Shown: piece by piece, positions 36,436 through 45,509 of the stretch | Numbering within the stretch: position 1 is the first letter of the stretch | Layout of the letters: each line of letters starts with the position of its first letter | Assembly: GCF_025642785.1 (NCBI RefSeq) | Contig: NZ_JANZKU010000006.1 | Span: 1 to 64,000, forward strand | Direction: 5' to 3' | DNA from: Pseudomonas sp. RIT-PI-AD | Lineage (GTDB): Bacteria > Pseudomonadota > Gammaproteobacteria > Pseudomonadales > Pseudomonadaceae | Length of the DNA: 64,000 nt | Made by a program: the position numbers and the translations under genes | Notes under the pieces: generated by a model | What the model was told of the DNA's origin: nothing | Seen by the model: only the letters and a program-made list of their open reading frames with translations | The model's database searches: none

Positions 36436-37782
36436 TCAGGTGCTCAGGCGCGGCCGCGCCGGAATCCGGGTTTCGTTCTGGCCCGCGCCGGGAGTGGGGC
36501 GGATCTGGCTGGCGGCGACGATGCCGAGCATCACGCAGGCGGCGATGAAGTACCAGCCATAGGAGTAATCCTTGAGCCCGGCGCCGTCGACCACCACCAG
36601 GGCGGCGAAGATCTTCGCCGAGAAGGCTGCCACGGTGTAGCCGACGCCGTTCACGAAGCCCATTGCCTTGCCGTACACCTCCGGGGTGAAGATTTCCGCC
36701 GGCACGGCGAGGAACGGGCCCCAGGCCATGTTGCCGAAGAACCCCATGCCGCACAGTGCGAGCAGCAGCAAGTTGTGGTCGGCGTGCTGCAGGCTGGCCA
36801 GCAGCGCGATGAAGGGCACCAGGCCGATGAAACAGGCCAGGATCATCACCCGTCGGTTGCCATGGAACACCTTGTCGGACAGGTAGGACGAGGTGAAGCT
36901 GCCCACCGCGCCGGCGATGAAATAAGCGGCGCTCCACATGCCCATCTGCACCAGGCTGAAGCCGAATACGTCGGACAGGTACAGCGGAATCCAGGTCAGC
37001 GCCCCGTAGAGGGTGATTTGCATGACGATGTCGACGAACACCACGGCCACGTAGGAGCGGTTCTTGAAGAAGTCGCGAAAGCGCAGGCTGCTCTGGCGGA
37101 GGATATCGCCCTGGGCGTTGGCGTATTCGCCCCGGTTCAGGGTGCCGGCCTCGATTTCGTCGCGGTAGGCGTAGTCCAGGTCGGCCTCGGTGACCCGCGC
37201 GTACTGTTCCGGACGGTCGTAGACCCAGCGCAGGATCATCAGCAGCGGGAGAATCCCCAGGGCGCCGGTGACGTAGAACACCAGGCGCCAGCTTTCGGCA
37301 TGGGCCGCCAGTTGCGTGGCCAGCACGCTGGCCCAGGCCGGCGTCAGGATCCAGGCCCAGGACAGCAGAGCCTGGGCGCGGGCGCGCCCTTGCTTGTTGA
37401 ACCAGCGCATCAGGATGCGCGCGGAGGGTACGTATTCGGTGCCCACCATCATGCCGAACAGGGCCATCCGCCAGAGGTATTCCTCGCGGGTTTGGATGTG
37501 GCCCATCCAGACCGTCATGACCGACCAGGCGATCACCGAGAAGATCAGGATGCGCCTGGCGCCGAAGCGGTCGGTGAGCAAGCCGGACACGTACTGGGAC
37601 GGGCCGTAGAACAGCAGCATGAGGAAGGCGCCGGTGCCGATATCGGATGTCGTCAGGCCGATGTCGTGGGCCATCGAAGGCATCAGCACGCTGCTCTTCA
37701 CGCGGTCGAGGTATTGGATGCTGTAGGCGGCGAACAGCACGATGGCGATCCACCAACGGTAGGGCATGAGCGCTTTCATCAT
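36436..37782 (-). CDS. MFS transporter, anion:cation symporter-like
   Basis: 12-helix major facilitator protein, 448 residues. Family motif DRVKSSVLMPSMAHDIGLTTSDIGTGAFLM after helix 1 and LTDRFGARRILIFSVIAWSVMT in loop 2-3 fit the ACS (GudP/HpaX/phthalate-permease-like) group that imports organic anions. The central loop is about 60 residues. It is the last gene of a minus-strand set behind gntR, separated by 120 bases that hold a copy of the candidate GntR operator, so it may have its own promoter. The substrate is unknown; probably a sugar acid or aromatic/hydroxy acid. Confidence 0.88.
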   Translation of the reverse strand: MMKALMPYRWWIAIVLFAAYSIQYLDRVKSSVLMPSMAHDIGLTTSDIGTGAFLMLLFYGPSQYVSGLLTDRFGARRILIFSVIAWSVMTVWMGHIQTREEYLWRMALFGMMVGTEYVPSARILMRWFNKQGRARAQALLSWAWILTPAWASVLATQLAAHAESWRLVFYVTGALGILPLLMILRWVYDRPEQYARVTEADLDYAYRDEIEAGTLNRGEYANAQGDILRQSSLRFRDFFKNRSYVAVVFVDIVMQITLYGALTWIPLYLSDVFGFSLVQMGMWSAAYFIAGAVGSFTSSYLSDKVFHGNRRVMILACFIGLVPFIALLASLQHADHNLLLLALCGMGFFGNMAWGPFLAVPAEIFTPEVYGKAMGFVNGVGYTVAAFSAKIFAALVVVDGAGLKDYSYGWYFIAACVMLGIVAASQIRPTPGAGQNETRIPARPRLST

Positions 37783-37827
37783 CGATCTCCGTTATTGTTC
37801 TTGTTTATGAATATCAAGGATATGCGT

Positions 37828-37842
37828 CTGACATATCAGTCA
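37828..37842. promoter_or_regulatory. Candidate GntR operator, copy 1 (before the MFS gene)
   Basis: CTGACATATCAGTCA, 46 bases before the MFS start. The first nine bases (CTGACATAT) and the AG at positions 11-12 are shared with the site at 41713-41730, ahead of the same cluster's first gene. Because the two sites flank a single GntR regulator gene, they are likely its targets. Confidence 0.5.
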
Positions 37843-37902
37843 TTCGGGCAAGACCCGCCCACGTCTCCCTGGCGGGTCGGGCGGCGTGCCTGGCCGGGTG
37901 CT

Positions 37903-38577
37903 TCAGTCCAGGGTGGCGCGGGTGAAGGTCTCCACGTTGTCGATCAGCCGATCGAGGTCCTGCATGGCCAGCTCGGGTTGGTTGGCGGCGATGTGCCGGG
38001 CGATCCGCGCGTGCAACTGTGCCGCTTCCGGCAGGTTGGCCGACTGCTTGTAGTGGGCGAACCAGAAACGCCGCGACAACCCTTGCATCAGCTTCATCAC
38101 CGCCGTCGCGTAGTCGTTGCGCCCGGCTTGCAGCAACAGACGGTTGAAGCTTCGGTCGAGGGCCAGGAAGGCTTCGCCGTCGCTGCTGGCGCCGGCGGCG
38201 TCGAGGCGCTCGGCGAGGTCGTCGAAGGCTTGGCGTTCTTCCGCCTCGGCGCGCCGCGCCGCCGACCCGACCAGGTAACGCTCGATCTCGCGGCGCACTT
38301 CCAGCAGTTTGAGCTGCTTGCGCACGTCGATCTCGGAGACGATGATCCCGCGCTTCGGCATGATCACCACCAGACCCTCCCGGGCCAGCTGTTGCAGGGC
38401 CTCGCGCACCGGCGTGCGGCCGAGGCCGAGCAGCGCCGAGAGCATGTTCTCCGAGACCACCTGACCCGGCGCCAATTGCAGGGTCACGATGCGCTCTTCG
38501 ATCTGCGCGTAGGCCTGATCCACCAGGCTTTCCTCGGCCGGAAGGAGTTGGCGGGGAGGGGAGGCGAGAGAACTCAT
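37903..38577 (-). CDS. GntR family (FCD/FadR-type) transcriptional regulator
   Basis: 224 residues from the ATG at 38577. N-terminal winged helix (about 15-80) with GRTPVREALQQLAREGLVVIMPKRG, the GntR recognition region, and an all-helical FCD ligand-binding domain (about 85-220). The FCD class binds small carboxylates and usually represses catabolic genes. It lies between the dehydratase (7 bases away) and the MFS gene, so it probably controls this cluster and itself. Confidence 0.91.
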   Translation of the reverse strand: MSSLASPPRQLLPAEESLVDQAYAQIEERIVTLQLAPGQVVSENMLSALLGLGRTPVREALQQLAREGLVVIMPKRGIIVSEIDVRKQLKLLEVRREIERYLVGSAARRAEAEERQAFDDLAERLDAAGASSDGEAFLALDRSFNRLLLQAGRNDYATAVMKLMQGLSRRFWFAHYKQSANLPEAAQLHARIARHIAANQPELAMQDLDRLIDNVETFTRATLD

Positions 38578-38584
38578 GTGTGTG

Positions 38585-40276
38585 TCATCCGTCCTGATTG
38601 AATGAGCGCGCACCCAGAACCGCGCCCTGGGACAAAGGTTGCACGAGTTGCTGGTACATCGCCAGCCAGCCTTTCTCCGTGGTCGGCGGGCGCGGCGGAA
38701 GGGCTGCCAAGCGAACCTCCAGTTCTCCGGGCGGAAGGTCCAGGGCGATCTGCCGGCGCTCCAGGTCGATGAGGATGCGATCGCCGTTGCGCACCGCCGC
38801 CAGCGGGCCGCCTTCCGCCGCTTCCGGCATCACCTGGCCGATGGTGATGCCGCTGTTCAGCCCGGACAGCTCGCCGTCGGTCACCACCGCCACTTCGCTG
38901 CCGAAGCCGGCGCCGACCAGGGCCGCCATGAAGCTGGCGGCGAACACCGTACCCGGCCCGCCCTTCGGCCCGAGCATGCGCAATACCACCACGTCGCCGT
39001 TGCGGATGCCGTCGTTCTCCAGGCCGGCGATGGCCAGGTTCTCGTCCTCGAAGACCACCGCGCGACCGCTGAACTGGCGCACGTGGGCCGGCACCGCGGA
39101 GAGTTTCACCACCGCCCCGTCGGGGGCGAGGTTGCCGCGGATCACGATCAACCCCGGCTCCGGGCGCAGGGGACGGTCCAGCGGCGCGATCACCGCCGGG
39201 TCGGGTTCGGCGCATTCGGCGAGGTTCTCGCCGAGGGTGCGCCCGGAAACGGTCAGCACCTCGGCGTCCAGCACCGGTAACAGGCGCTTCATCGCCCCGG
39301 CGCAGCCGCCGGCGGCGGCGAAGTCTTCGATCCGGTCGGGGCCGTTGGGGCGCACCTGGGTGATCTGCCCGAGTTGCCGGGCGGCGGCCTCGAACTCGCC
39401 GATGATGTCCACCGCGCACTCGCTTTCCAGGGCGATAGCGGTGAGATGGCGCACCACGTTCACCGAGGCGCCGATGGCCACCGCGGTACGCACCGCGTTG
39501 CGGAACGCCGCGGGGGTCATGATCCGGCGCGGGCGCAGGTCGTCCTCCACCAGCCTGACGATGGCCTGGCCGGCGCGTTCGGCGAGGGCGTAGAGGGCGT
39601 CGCTGCCGGCGCGGATCGGCGCGTTGCCGGTCAGGCTCATGCCCAGCGCCTCGGCCATGCAGTGCATGGAGTTGGCGGTGGCCATGCCGGCGCATACGCC
39701 CGGGCCCTTGATCGCATGGCGGGTCATTTCGGTGAGGTTGGCCAGTTCGATGCGGTTGGCCTTCAGCGCGCCGACCGCCTTGTAGACTTCCTCGATGTCC
39801 ACGTCGCGGCCGCCGCACTGGGAGCCCAGTTGGTAGCCGCAGGTAAGCACCAGGCTGGGCACGTCGAGGCGGCCGGCGGCCATCAGTTGCGCGGGCGTGG
39901 TCTTGTCGCAGGAGGCCAGCAGGATCATGCCGTCGAGTTCGGCACCTTCCACCTGCACCTCGACGTCGTTGACCAGCAGGTCGCGGGTCGGCATCAGGTA
40001 GCGGCCCTGCTTGCCGGCGCTGGTGACGAAGTCCGAGGGTGCCACCGTGCGGATCTCGAAGGGCAGCGCGCCGGCGGCACGGATCGCCGCCTGCACCCGT
40101 TGCGAGACGTCGTCGAGGTGCTGGTAGCAGACCGACAGCTTGCTCGACGAGTTGACCACCGCGATCTTCGGCTTCTCGAAATCCGCTTCCGGGATGCCCA
40201 TGGCGATCCATTGCGAGCGGCGGACCGCCCAGCGGGTGGTGCCGGGGGTGAAGTTACTGCGCAGTTTGCGTGTCAT
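38585..40276 (-). CDS. IlvD/Edd-family dehydratase
   Basis: Iron-sulfur dihydroxy-acid or sugar-acid dehydratase family, 563 residues from the ATG at 40276 (MTRKLRSNFTPGTTRW). Cluster cysteines are recognisable at about Cys50 (SVCYQHLDDV), in ASCDKTTPAQLM and in GPGVCAGMATANSMHCM. The C-terminal swivel domain (GRAVVFEDEN, DGELSGLNSGITIGQVMPEAAEGG) is present. The surrounding FAD enzyme, GntR and MFS genes argue for catabolic dehydration of a sugar or hydroxy acid, not branched-chain amino acid synthesis. It is 22 bases downstream of the FAD gene. Confidence 0.88.
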   Translation of the reverse strand: MTRKLRSNFTPGTTRWAVRRSQWIAMGIPEADFEKPKIAVVNSSSKLSVCYQHLDDVSQRVQAAIRAAGALPFEIRTVAPSDFVTSAGKQGRYLMPTRDLLVNDVEVQVEGAELDGMILLASCDKTTPAQLMAAGRLDVPSLVLTCGYQLGSQCGGRDVDIEEVYKAVGALKANRIELANLTEMTRHAIKGPGVCAGMATANSMHCMAEALGMSLTGNAPIRAGSDALYALAERAGQAIVRLVEDDLRPRRIMTPAAFRNAVRTAVAIGASVNVVRHLTAIALESECAVDIIGEFEAAARQLGQITQVRPNGPDRIEDFAAAGGCAGAMKRLLPVLDAEVLTVSGRTLGENLAECAEPDPAVIAPLDRPLRPEPGLIVIRGNLAPDGAVVKLSAVPAHVRQFSGRAVVFEDENLAIAGLENDGIRNGDVVVLRMLGPKGGPGTVFAASFMAALVGAGFGSEVAVVTDGELSGLNSGITIGQVMPEAAEGGPLAAVRNGDRILIDLERRQIALDLPPGELEVRLAALPPRPPTTEKGWLAMYQQLVQPLSQGAVLGARSFNQDG

Positions 40277-40298
40277 CGGGTTTTCCTCGTTCTCCGGC

Positions 40299-41642
40299 TC
40301 AATCGAGCCGGGCGCCGTCACGGTTGAGCAGCGCGCGGATGGCGCTGCCTTGCAGGTCGCCTGCGTCGAGCCCTTCCCGGGCCATCAGCGCTGCGGCGTG
40401 GCCGAGCGCATGGCCGTAGGAAAAGCATTGGGCGGTGACCCGCGCCGAGGCCACCGCCTCGTGCTCGGCCGACAGGCAGCGGCCGGCGGCCAGCAGGCCT
40501 TCGCCCTGGCGCGGGATGAAACACCCCAGGGGGATTTCGTAGAAGTCGTTGAGCAACCACTCCACCTTCGGCCGTTCGCCGCTGTGCAGCTCGATCGGCC
40601 AGGGGCTGCGGGCGATGCCGTCGGCGGACTTGCGCCCGGCGAGGATGGCGGCGTTGCTCAGGGTGTCGCGGCCGACGAGCTGCCGGGTCTGGCGCACCCC
40701 GACCTGGGGCGCGGTGTCGTTCACCCAACTGGCTTCGCAGCCGGCGATGTAGGCCTTGAAGAAGCGCGCGTATTCGCGGACCTGCAGGCGGCCTTCCAGC
40801 TCGGCCTCGGTGAAATCCTGATAGTTCAGCGGATTGAGTTCGCGGCCGTCGGCCCCGGTGACCCGCGTGCAGTTGCACAGCAGTTCGTCCGGGCGCGGCG
40901 TGGGGAACAGCCAGATCTTGCTGCGTGGTAGGCGATAGCCCTGGCCGTTGGCCTCGGCGATCATCGCCGAGACCGCCGGCGGCATGATGGTGTCCGCGCC
41001 ATAGGTGCGCGAGAAGCGCGCGACGTCGACCCCGGAGAGCTTGAAGATCATGGTCGGGTTCTGCACCCGGCCGTGGTCGCCGATGGTGTCGGGCAGCCCC
41101 GCCATGGCGATCAGGTCGGCATCGCCGCTGGCGTCCACCGTCACCGGCGCCAGGATGCGCAGCTTGCCTTGCTTGGTGTAGACCTGGGCGCCCAGGGTGC
41201 GCTCGCCCTCGCGGATCACCTCGGTCACCAGGGCGTGGTAGAGGATGCGCACGCCGGCCTCGCGCAACAGGGCGTCGGCGACCTCGCGCCAGACCAGCGG
41301 GTCGTGCACGCGGGTATAGGTCTTGCCGTACCTGAGCGGCTCGGTGAGGCCCTGGCGGCGCTCCAGGGCGGCGACGAACTCGTCGACGAAGCCGTGCACC
41401 AGTTGCCGCGGCGGGGCGTCGCCTTCGGCGGCCTCGTACAAGCCGCAGAGGGTGCCGGAGAGCCCCGCGACGGCGCCTCCGCCGCAGAACCCGTACTTTT
41501 CCACCAGGGTCACCGCGCAGCCACGGCGCGCGGCGGTGATCGCCGTGGCGACGCCGGCGGCGCCGCCCCCGACGATCAGGACATCGGTATGCAGCAGGGT
41601 CACCGGCCGTGCATCGCTGGGATGCGGAAGGGGAGCGCTCAT
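40299..41642 (-). CDS. FAD-dependent oxidoreductase (FAD_oxidored family)
   Basis: Flavoprotein of the succinate-dehydrogenase/fumarate-reductase-like FAD_oxidored family, 447 residues from the ATG at 41642 (a GTG at 41654 is an alternative; neither RBS is strong). N-terminal Rossmann motif TDVLIVGGGAAGVATAITAARRG, VEKYGFCGGGAVAGLSGTLCGLY (FAD loop), VDASGDADLIAMAGLP, and C-terminal LAAGRCLSAEHEAVASARV. No membrane anchor or heme motif. First gene of the minus-strand operon, preceded by operator copy 2. Substrate unknown. Confidence 0.84.
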   Translation of the reverse strand: MSAPLPHPSDARPVTLLHTDVLIVGGGAAGVATAITAARRGCAVTLVEKYGFCGGGAVAGLSGTLCGLYEAAEGDAPPRQLVHGFVDEFVAALERRQGLTEPLRYGKTYTRVHDPLVWREVADALLREAGVRILYHALVTEVIREGERTLGAQVYTKQGKLRILAPVTVDASGDADLIAMAGLPDTIGDHGRVQNPTMIFKLSGVDVARFSRTYGADTIMPPAVSAMIAEANGQGYRLPRSKIWLFPTPRPDELLCNCTRVTGADGRELNPLNYQDFTEAELEGRLQVREYARFFKAYIAGCEASWVNDTAPQVGVRQTRQLVGRDTLSNAAILAGRKSADGIARSPWPIELHSGERPKVEWLLNDFYEIPLGCFIPRQGEGLLAAGRCLSAEHEAVASARVTAQCFSYGHALGHAAALMAREGLDAGDLQGSAIRALLNRDGARLD

Positions 41643-41712
41643 GGGGGGTGTCACTCGTGCTTGTCGTTATGGACCTACCTTCGTACAGCGGTAAAAGATT
41701 GTCAACATTCAA

Positions 41713-41730
41713 CTGACATATTAGATGTCG
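41713..41730. promoter_or_regulatory. Candidate GntR operator, copy 2 (before the FAD-oxidoreductase gene)
   Basis: CTGACATATTAGATGTCG holds a perfect inverted repeat GACAT-ATTAG-ATGTC (41715-41729). It lies about 70 bases before the FAD gene start and resembles the site at 37828-37842. The AT-rich flanks suggest an overlapping promoter. Confidence 0.55.
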
Positions 41731-41797
41731 CGTGTGTTTTGAAATGAAGGGCTCGGGACTGACGTGCCTGTGGCGATCGGGGGGAGGGGGTCGCGGG

Positions 41798-41830
41798 AAA
41801 CCGACCACGGCGAGGGATCGCCGTGGTCGG
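41798..41830 (-). terminator. Rho-independent terminator of the di-heme cytochrome gene
   Basis: Perfect 13-base stem CCGACCACGGCGA / TCGCCGTGGTCGG (41801-41813 and 41818-41830) with a GGGA loop, followed by TTT on the minus strand. It lies 10 bases after the minus-strand stop at 41841. Confidence 0.88.
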
Positions 41831-41840
41831 GCCGGTTAGG

Positions 41841-43535
41841 TCAGAGCAGCTTCAGGTATTCCAGCAGCGCGGTTTTCTCGGCGGCCGGCAACTGGGTGCC
41901 GAACTCATGGCCGCAGCGGCTGTTGCCGGAATCGCGTTGGCTGCAATCGGTGGTTTGCAGGCTGTAGCCGAAGCGATCCTGCTTCGCCGCCAGGCCGATC
42001 GCGTCGATGTCGTAGGCGGGACCCACGGCGAAGGATGCGACCCGCTCGGAAGCCGGCTTGAGCAACTCGGCCAGCGTCGGTACCGAGCCGTTGTGCAGGT
42101 AGGGCGCCGCCGCCCAGATGCCTTCCAGCACGCGGGACTCGTAGGGGAACTGGGGTTCCGCGGCCACGGCCTCGGTGCGGTAGGCATCCTTCAACTGCGC
42201 GGTATGGGCGACGTTCAACTGGGCGAAGGCCTTCTGGCCCTGGGAGGAGGGTTTGAAGGTGTGCTGCAGGATCGAGCCCAGCACCGCCGTGGCGAGGGTG
42301 TTGAACGCGGTGTCCTGCGGTTTCAGCGCCGGCTTGATCAGGACCTTGGCGCCGGACAGCACGCCGGTGTTCACCTCGCGCTTGAGGATGCTGTATTCCC
42401 GGCTATCCGTGCCGACGTCCACCAGCTTGGTGGCCCAGGTCTCGTCGCCGATGCCGCGGAATTCGCCCTTGCGGATGCCGTGGCATTCGACGCAGCCGCC
42501 GTCGGCGGTGCTGCGGTTGTAGATGGCCTTGCCCTGTTCGGCGAGGCCGAGGTCCACCTTCCACGGCCACTTCGGCGGGCCGATGCGGCGGATCAGTTCC
42601 TCGAATTTCTCCAGGCCATGGAAATTCGCCGAGTTGTCGCCCAGGTAGTTGATCTTCAGCAGGGATTTGTCCTTCTTCGGATGGAAGATGGCGAAGACGC
42701 CGTACACCTCGCCCAGATTGCGCGCCAGGGAAAACACTTCGTTGCCGTTCTGGGAAAAGCCCGGCCATTGGGTGTAGTCCTGTTTCGAGGCGTTCCACAG
42801 GAAGGGATAGCGCACCGGGGCATCGGCCGGCTGGATGTTGTCGGGAATCATGAAGTGTGGCGGAGGCCCGATGTCCAGTCCGGCCAGCCGGTTGAAGATC
42901 ATCGACACCGCGTCCAGGCGCGCCGGACCCCAGGGCGGGTCGGGCAGCGCGCGCTGCATCAGGGTGTGATAGGGCAGGTACCAGTCCTTCACCTCTTGTT
43001 GCAGTTGCAGGCGTTGCATCTGGGTGGCGCCGGAGCCGAGGACGTTCAGGGCGAAGGCGTCGAACACCTCGTCCTGGTTGACTACCCGGCCCATGGCGGC
43101 GTCCAGGTCGGAGAGCAGGTGCTGGAAGTCGACGATCGCCGGCCCGCCGTCGATGCGGTAGGCCTGGCCGCCCACTTCGATCTGCCGGGTGTGGCAGGCC
43201 GAGCAGTTCATGCCGATGTTCTGCCCGGTGTGGTCGTTGGTCAGGGTGAACCCGACCGGCAGGTTCTCCACCGGTCCGTTCGGGTTGGGCAGATAGCCGT
43301 AGCGGCTCAGGTTGTCGGCGGTGAAGGGCGTGCCGTCGGCTTGCTTGAGGGCGATGATCCAGCTCGCCGGCATGATCCGCGCACCCTGGTCGTAGGTGTA
43401 GTACTCCTGGCGATTGTGCTCGCCCCAATGGGAACCCTGGTCGACCTGGATGGGTTCGGGTGGCGCGGCCCGGAGTCCGGTGGAAATGGCGCAGGCCAGC
43501 AGGCCCGCCTGGAGTGCGGCAGAGGGAGTGCGCAT
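41841..43535 (-). CDS. Secreted di-heme cytochrome c (RoxA/cytochrome c peroxidase-like)
   Basis: Periplasmic or secreted c-type cytochrome, 564 residues. N-terminal signal peptide (LQAGLLACAISTGLRA). Two CxxCH heme sites: IGMNCSACHTRQ (about residue 112) and GGCVECHGIRKG (about residue 352). The long sequence before the first heme and between hemes fits the di-heme cytochrome c peroxidase-related group that includes the rubber oxygenase RoxA, not classic 340-residue CcpA. The role is unknown; peroxide reduction or oxidative cleavage are the family options. It is a single-gene unit with its own terminator. Confidence 0.87.
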   Translation of the reverse strand: MRTPSAALQAGLLACAISTGLRAAPPEPIQVDQGSHWGEHNRQEYYTYDQGARIMPASWIIALKQADGTPFTADNLSRYGYLPNPNGPVENLPVGFTLTNDHTGQNIGMNCSACHTRQIEVGGQAYRIDGGPAIVDFQHLLSDLDAAMGRVVNQDEVFDAFALNVLGSGATQMQRLQLQQEVKDWYLPYHTLMQRALPDPPWGPARLDAVSMIFNRLAGLDIGPPPHFMIPDNIQPADAPVRYPFLWNASKQDYTQWPGFSQNGNEVFSLARNLGEVYGVFAIFHPKKDKSLLKINYLGDNSANFHGLEKFEELIRRIGPPKWPWKVDLGLAEQGKAIYNRSTADGGCVECHGIRKGEFRGIGDETWATKLVDVGTDSREYSILKREVNTGVLSGAKVLIKPALKPQDTAFNTLATAVLGSILQHTFKPSSQGQKAFAQLNVAHTAQLKDAYRTEAVAAEPQFPYESRVLEGIWAAAPYLHNGSVPTLAELLKPASERVASFAVGPAYDIDAIGLAAKQDRFGYSLQTTDCSQRDSGNSRCGHEFGTQLPAAEKTALLEYLKLL

Positions 43536-43954
43536 GTCGACGTCCTTGCGTGGGTGAGAACTTCCTTATGCCTGGATTTAAGCAGTCGCCAAGCCAATTG
43601 CAATACTAAAAGTGAGGGTATTGGAGCGCCTTCGATCAGGCCGTCGGCCTGGTTCGGGAACGTTGATTTGTCATGCCGGTCGGTTATCCAGAGGTTGAGC
43701 GAACGCCCGTGGAAAAACGGGGTGGATCGTCGGCAAATTTTTGATTGATCTGCGCTCCCCTTGGTCCTACAGTTCGCGCCCGAACGTCCATGCTGGAAAC
43801 GATCCATCCGGCTCAAGTACTGACGACGAGAGGTTGCCCCCGGTAATCCTCGGCGACATGCCTTGGGAAGTAGGCGAACCAAAGTGGGGAAACGGATTAG
43901 ACGTTCACTTTCACCCCTTTCATTTCCTTTGTTTTGCCATATGGAGTTCCCCGC
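43536..43954. other. Divergent intergenic region di-heme cytochrome / speC
   Basis: 419 bases without a credible gene; base composition is lower in GC than its surroundings. On the minus strand TTGCAA-N16-TTAAAT, about 50 bases before the cytochrome start, is a weak sigma-70 candidate. The speC leader is long (over 200 bases if transcription starts near 43760). I saw no riboswitch fold I could name. Confidence 0.45.
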
Positions 43955-45118
43955 ATGCCGATCCAGGTAGAAGACTATTTCGCGCGCGAAACCTTCCAAC
44001 GCATGAAGGCGTTCGCCGATCAGCAAGAAACCCCGTTCGTGCTCATCGATACCGCGATGATCGGCAAGGCCTACGACGACCTGCGCGCCGGTTTCGAATT
44101 CGCCAAGGTGTACTACGCGGTCAAGGCCAACCCGGCCGTGGAGATCATCGACCTGCTGCGCGATAAGGGCTCGAACTTCGACATCGCCTCGATCTACGAG
44201 CTGGACAAGGTGATGAACCAGGGCGTCGGTCCCGAGCGCATCAGCTACGGCAATACCATCAAGAAATCCCGCGACATCCGCTACTTCTACGACAAGGGCG
44301 TGCGCCTCTACGCCACCGATTCCGAAGCCGACCTGCGCAACATCGCCAAGGCCGCGCCGGGCTCCAAGGTCTACGTGCGCATCCTCACCGAAGGTTCCAC
44401 CACCGCCGACTGGCCGCTGTCGCGCAAGTTCGGCTGCCAGACCGACATGGCCATGGACCTGCTGATCCTCGCCCGCGACCTGGGCCTGGTGCCCTACGGC
44501 ATTTCCTTCCACGTCGGTTCGCAACAGCGCGACATCAGCGTGTGGGACGCGGCCATCGCCAAGGTCAAGGTGATCTTCGAGCGCCTGAAGGAAGAGGACG
44601 GCATCCACCTCAAGCTGATCAACATGGGCGGCGGCTTCCCGGCCAACTACATCACCCGCACCAACAGCCTGGAAACCTATGCGGAGGAAATCATCCGCTT
44701 CCTCAAGGAAGATTTCGGCGACGAACTGCCGGAAATCATCCTCGAGCCGGGCCGCTCGCTGATCGCCAACGCCGGCATCCTGGTCAGCGAAGTGGTGCTG
44801 GTGGCGCGCAAGTCGCGCACCGCCGTCGAGCGCTGGGTGTACACCGACGTGGGCAAGTTCTCCGGCCTGATCGAAACCATGGACGAAGCCATCAAGTTCC
44901 CGATCTGGACCGAGAAGAAAGGCGAGATGGAGGAAGTGGTCATCGCCGGCCCCACCTGCGACAGCGCCGACATCATGTACGAGAACTACAAGTACGGCCT
45001 GCCGCTGAACCTGGCCATCGGCGACCGCCTGTACTGGTTGTCCACCGGGGCCTACACCACCAGCTACAGCGCGGTGGAGTTCAATGGGTTTCCGCCGCTG
45101 AAGGCGTTCTATCTGTAA
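43955..45118 (+). CDS. speC: Ornithine decarboxylase SpeC (fold type III, lysine/ornithine decarboxylase)
   Basis: PLP-dependent decarboxylase that makes putrescine from ornithine (some relatives also accept lysine). The ATG at 43955 after GGAG gives 387 residues. The PLP Lys is Lys57 in YYAVKANP; other motifs are SFHVGSQQ, INMGGGFPA, ILEPGRSLIANAG and the catalytic Cys in AGPTCDSADIMYENY. Eukaryotic-like alanine-racemase-fold ODC, the constitutive type in pseudomonads. Followed by a strong terminator. Confidence 0.95.
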   Translation: MPIQVEDYFARETFQRMKAFADQQETPFVLIDTAMIGKAYDDLRAGFEFAKVYYAVKANPAVEIIDLLRDKGSNFDIASIYELDKVMNQGVGPERISYGNTIKKSRDIRYFYDKGVRLYATDSEADLRNIAKAAPGSKVYVRILTEGSTTADWPLSRKFGCQTDMAMDLLILARDLGLVPYGISFHVGSQQRDISVWDAAIAKVKVIFERLKEEDGIHLKLINMGGGFPANYITRTNSLETYAEEIIRFLKEDFGDELPEIILEPGRSLIANAGILVSEVVLVARKSRTAVERWVYTDVGKFSGLIETMDEAIKFPIWTEKKGEMEEVVIAGPTCDSADIMYENYKYGLPLNLAIGDRLYWLSTGAYTTSYSAVEFNGFPPLKAFYL

Positions 45119-45135
45119 GCCTTTCCCGCGTTTCG

Positions 45136-45160
45136 AAGCCCCGCCCAGGCGGGGCTTTTT
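45136..45160 (+). terminator. Rho-independent terminator after speC
   Basis: Perfect 10-base stem AAGCCCCGCC / GGCGGGGCTT with a 2-base CA centre and a T5 run, 17 bases after the stop. Confidence 0.93.
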
Positions 45161-45509
45161 CATGGGCGCGGGAAACCGCAAGCGGCCGTCGACGGCGAGC
45201 CCATGCCTCCATAGGGGCCCATAGGGCCGCGGAGCAGGCGGCGATCGGCGCGGGTTCGCCGCAACGGAGTCTTTCCCCGACGAGGACCCTTCGCTTCGCG
45301 ATGCGAAGCAGAATCGGTTACAGTCGGTACTCGCGACAGCCTGCCCGCCGGTCCCGGAGTGCCGAGCCAGAGCCTTCCCGGCTTTTTCAGGGCCGGCTCG
45401 TTCAGCGCGACTGGCGGGCATTCGCCCCCGCCCAGGACCTTCCAGGTCACTTCCGAACGCTACCTGCGGACCTTGGGACGCCGACGCCAGGCCGGAGGCT
45501 TTCGGATTC
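45161..45509. other. Intergenic region upstream of the PepSY/flavoreductase gene
   Basis: 349 bases without a credible gene. It contains a perfect palindrome GCTTCGC-GAT-GCGAAGC (45293-45309), possibly an operator. No convincing Fur box was found, although the P. aeruginosa homologue lies in an iron-responsive region. Confidence 0.45.

Noticed and set aside
45161-45509. Fur box ahead of the PiuB-like gene
   Set aside because: No 19-bp sequence near the GATAATGATAATCATTATC consensus could be found.
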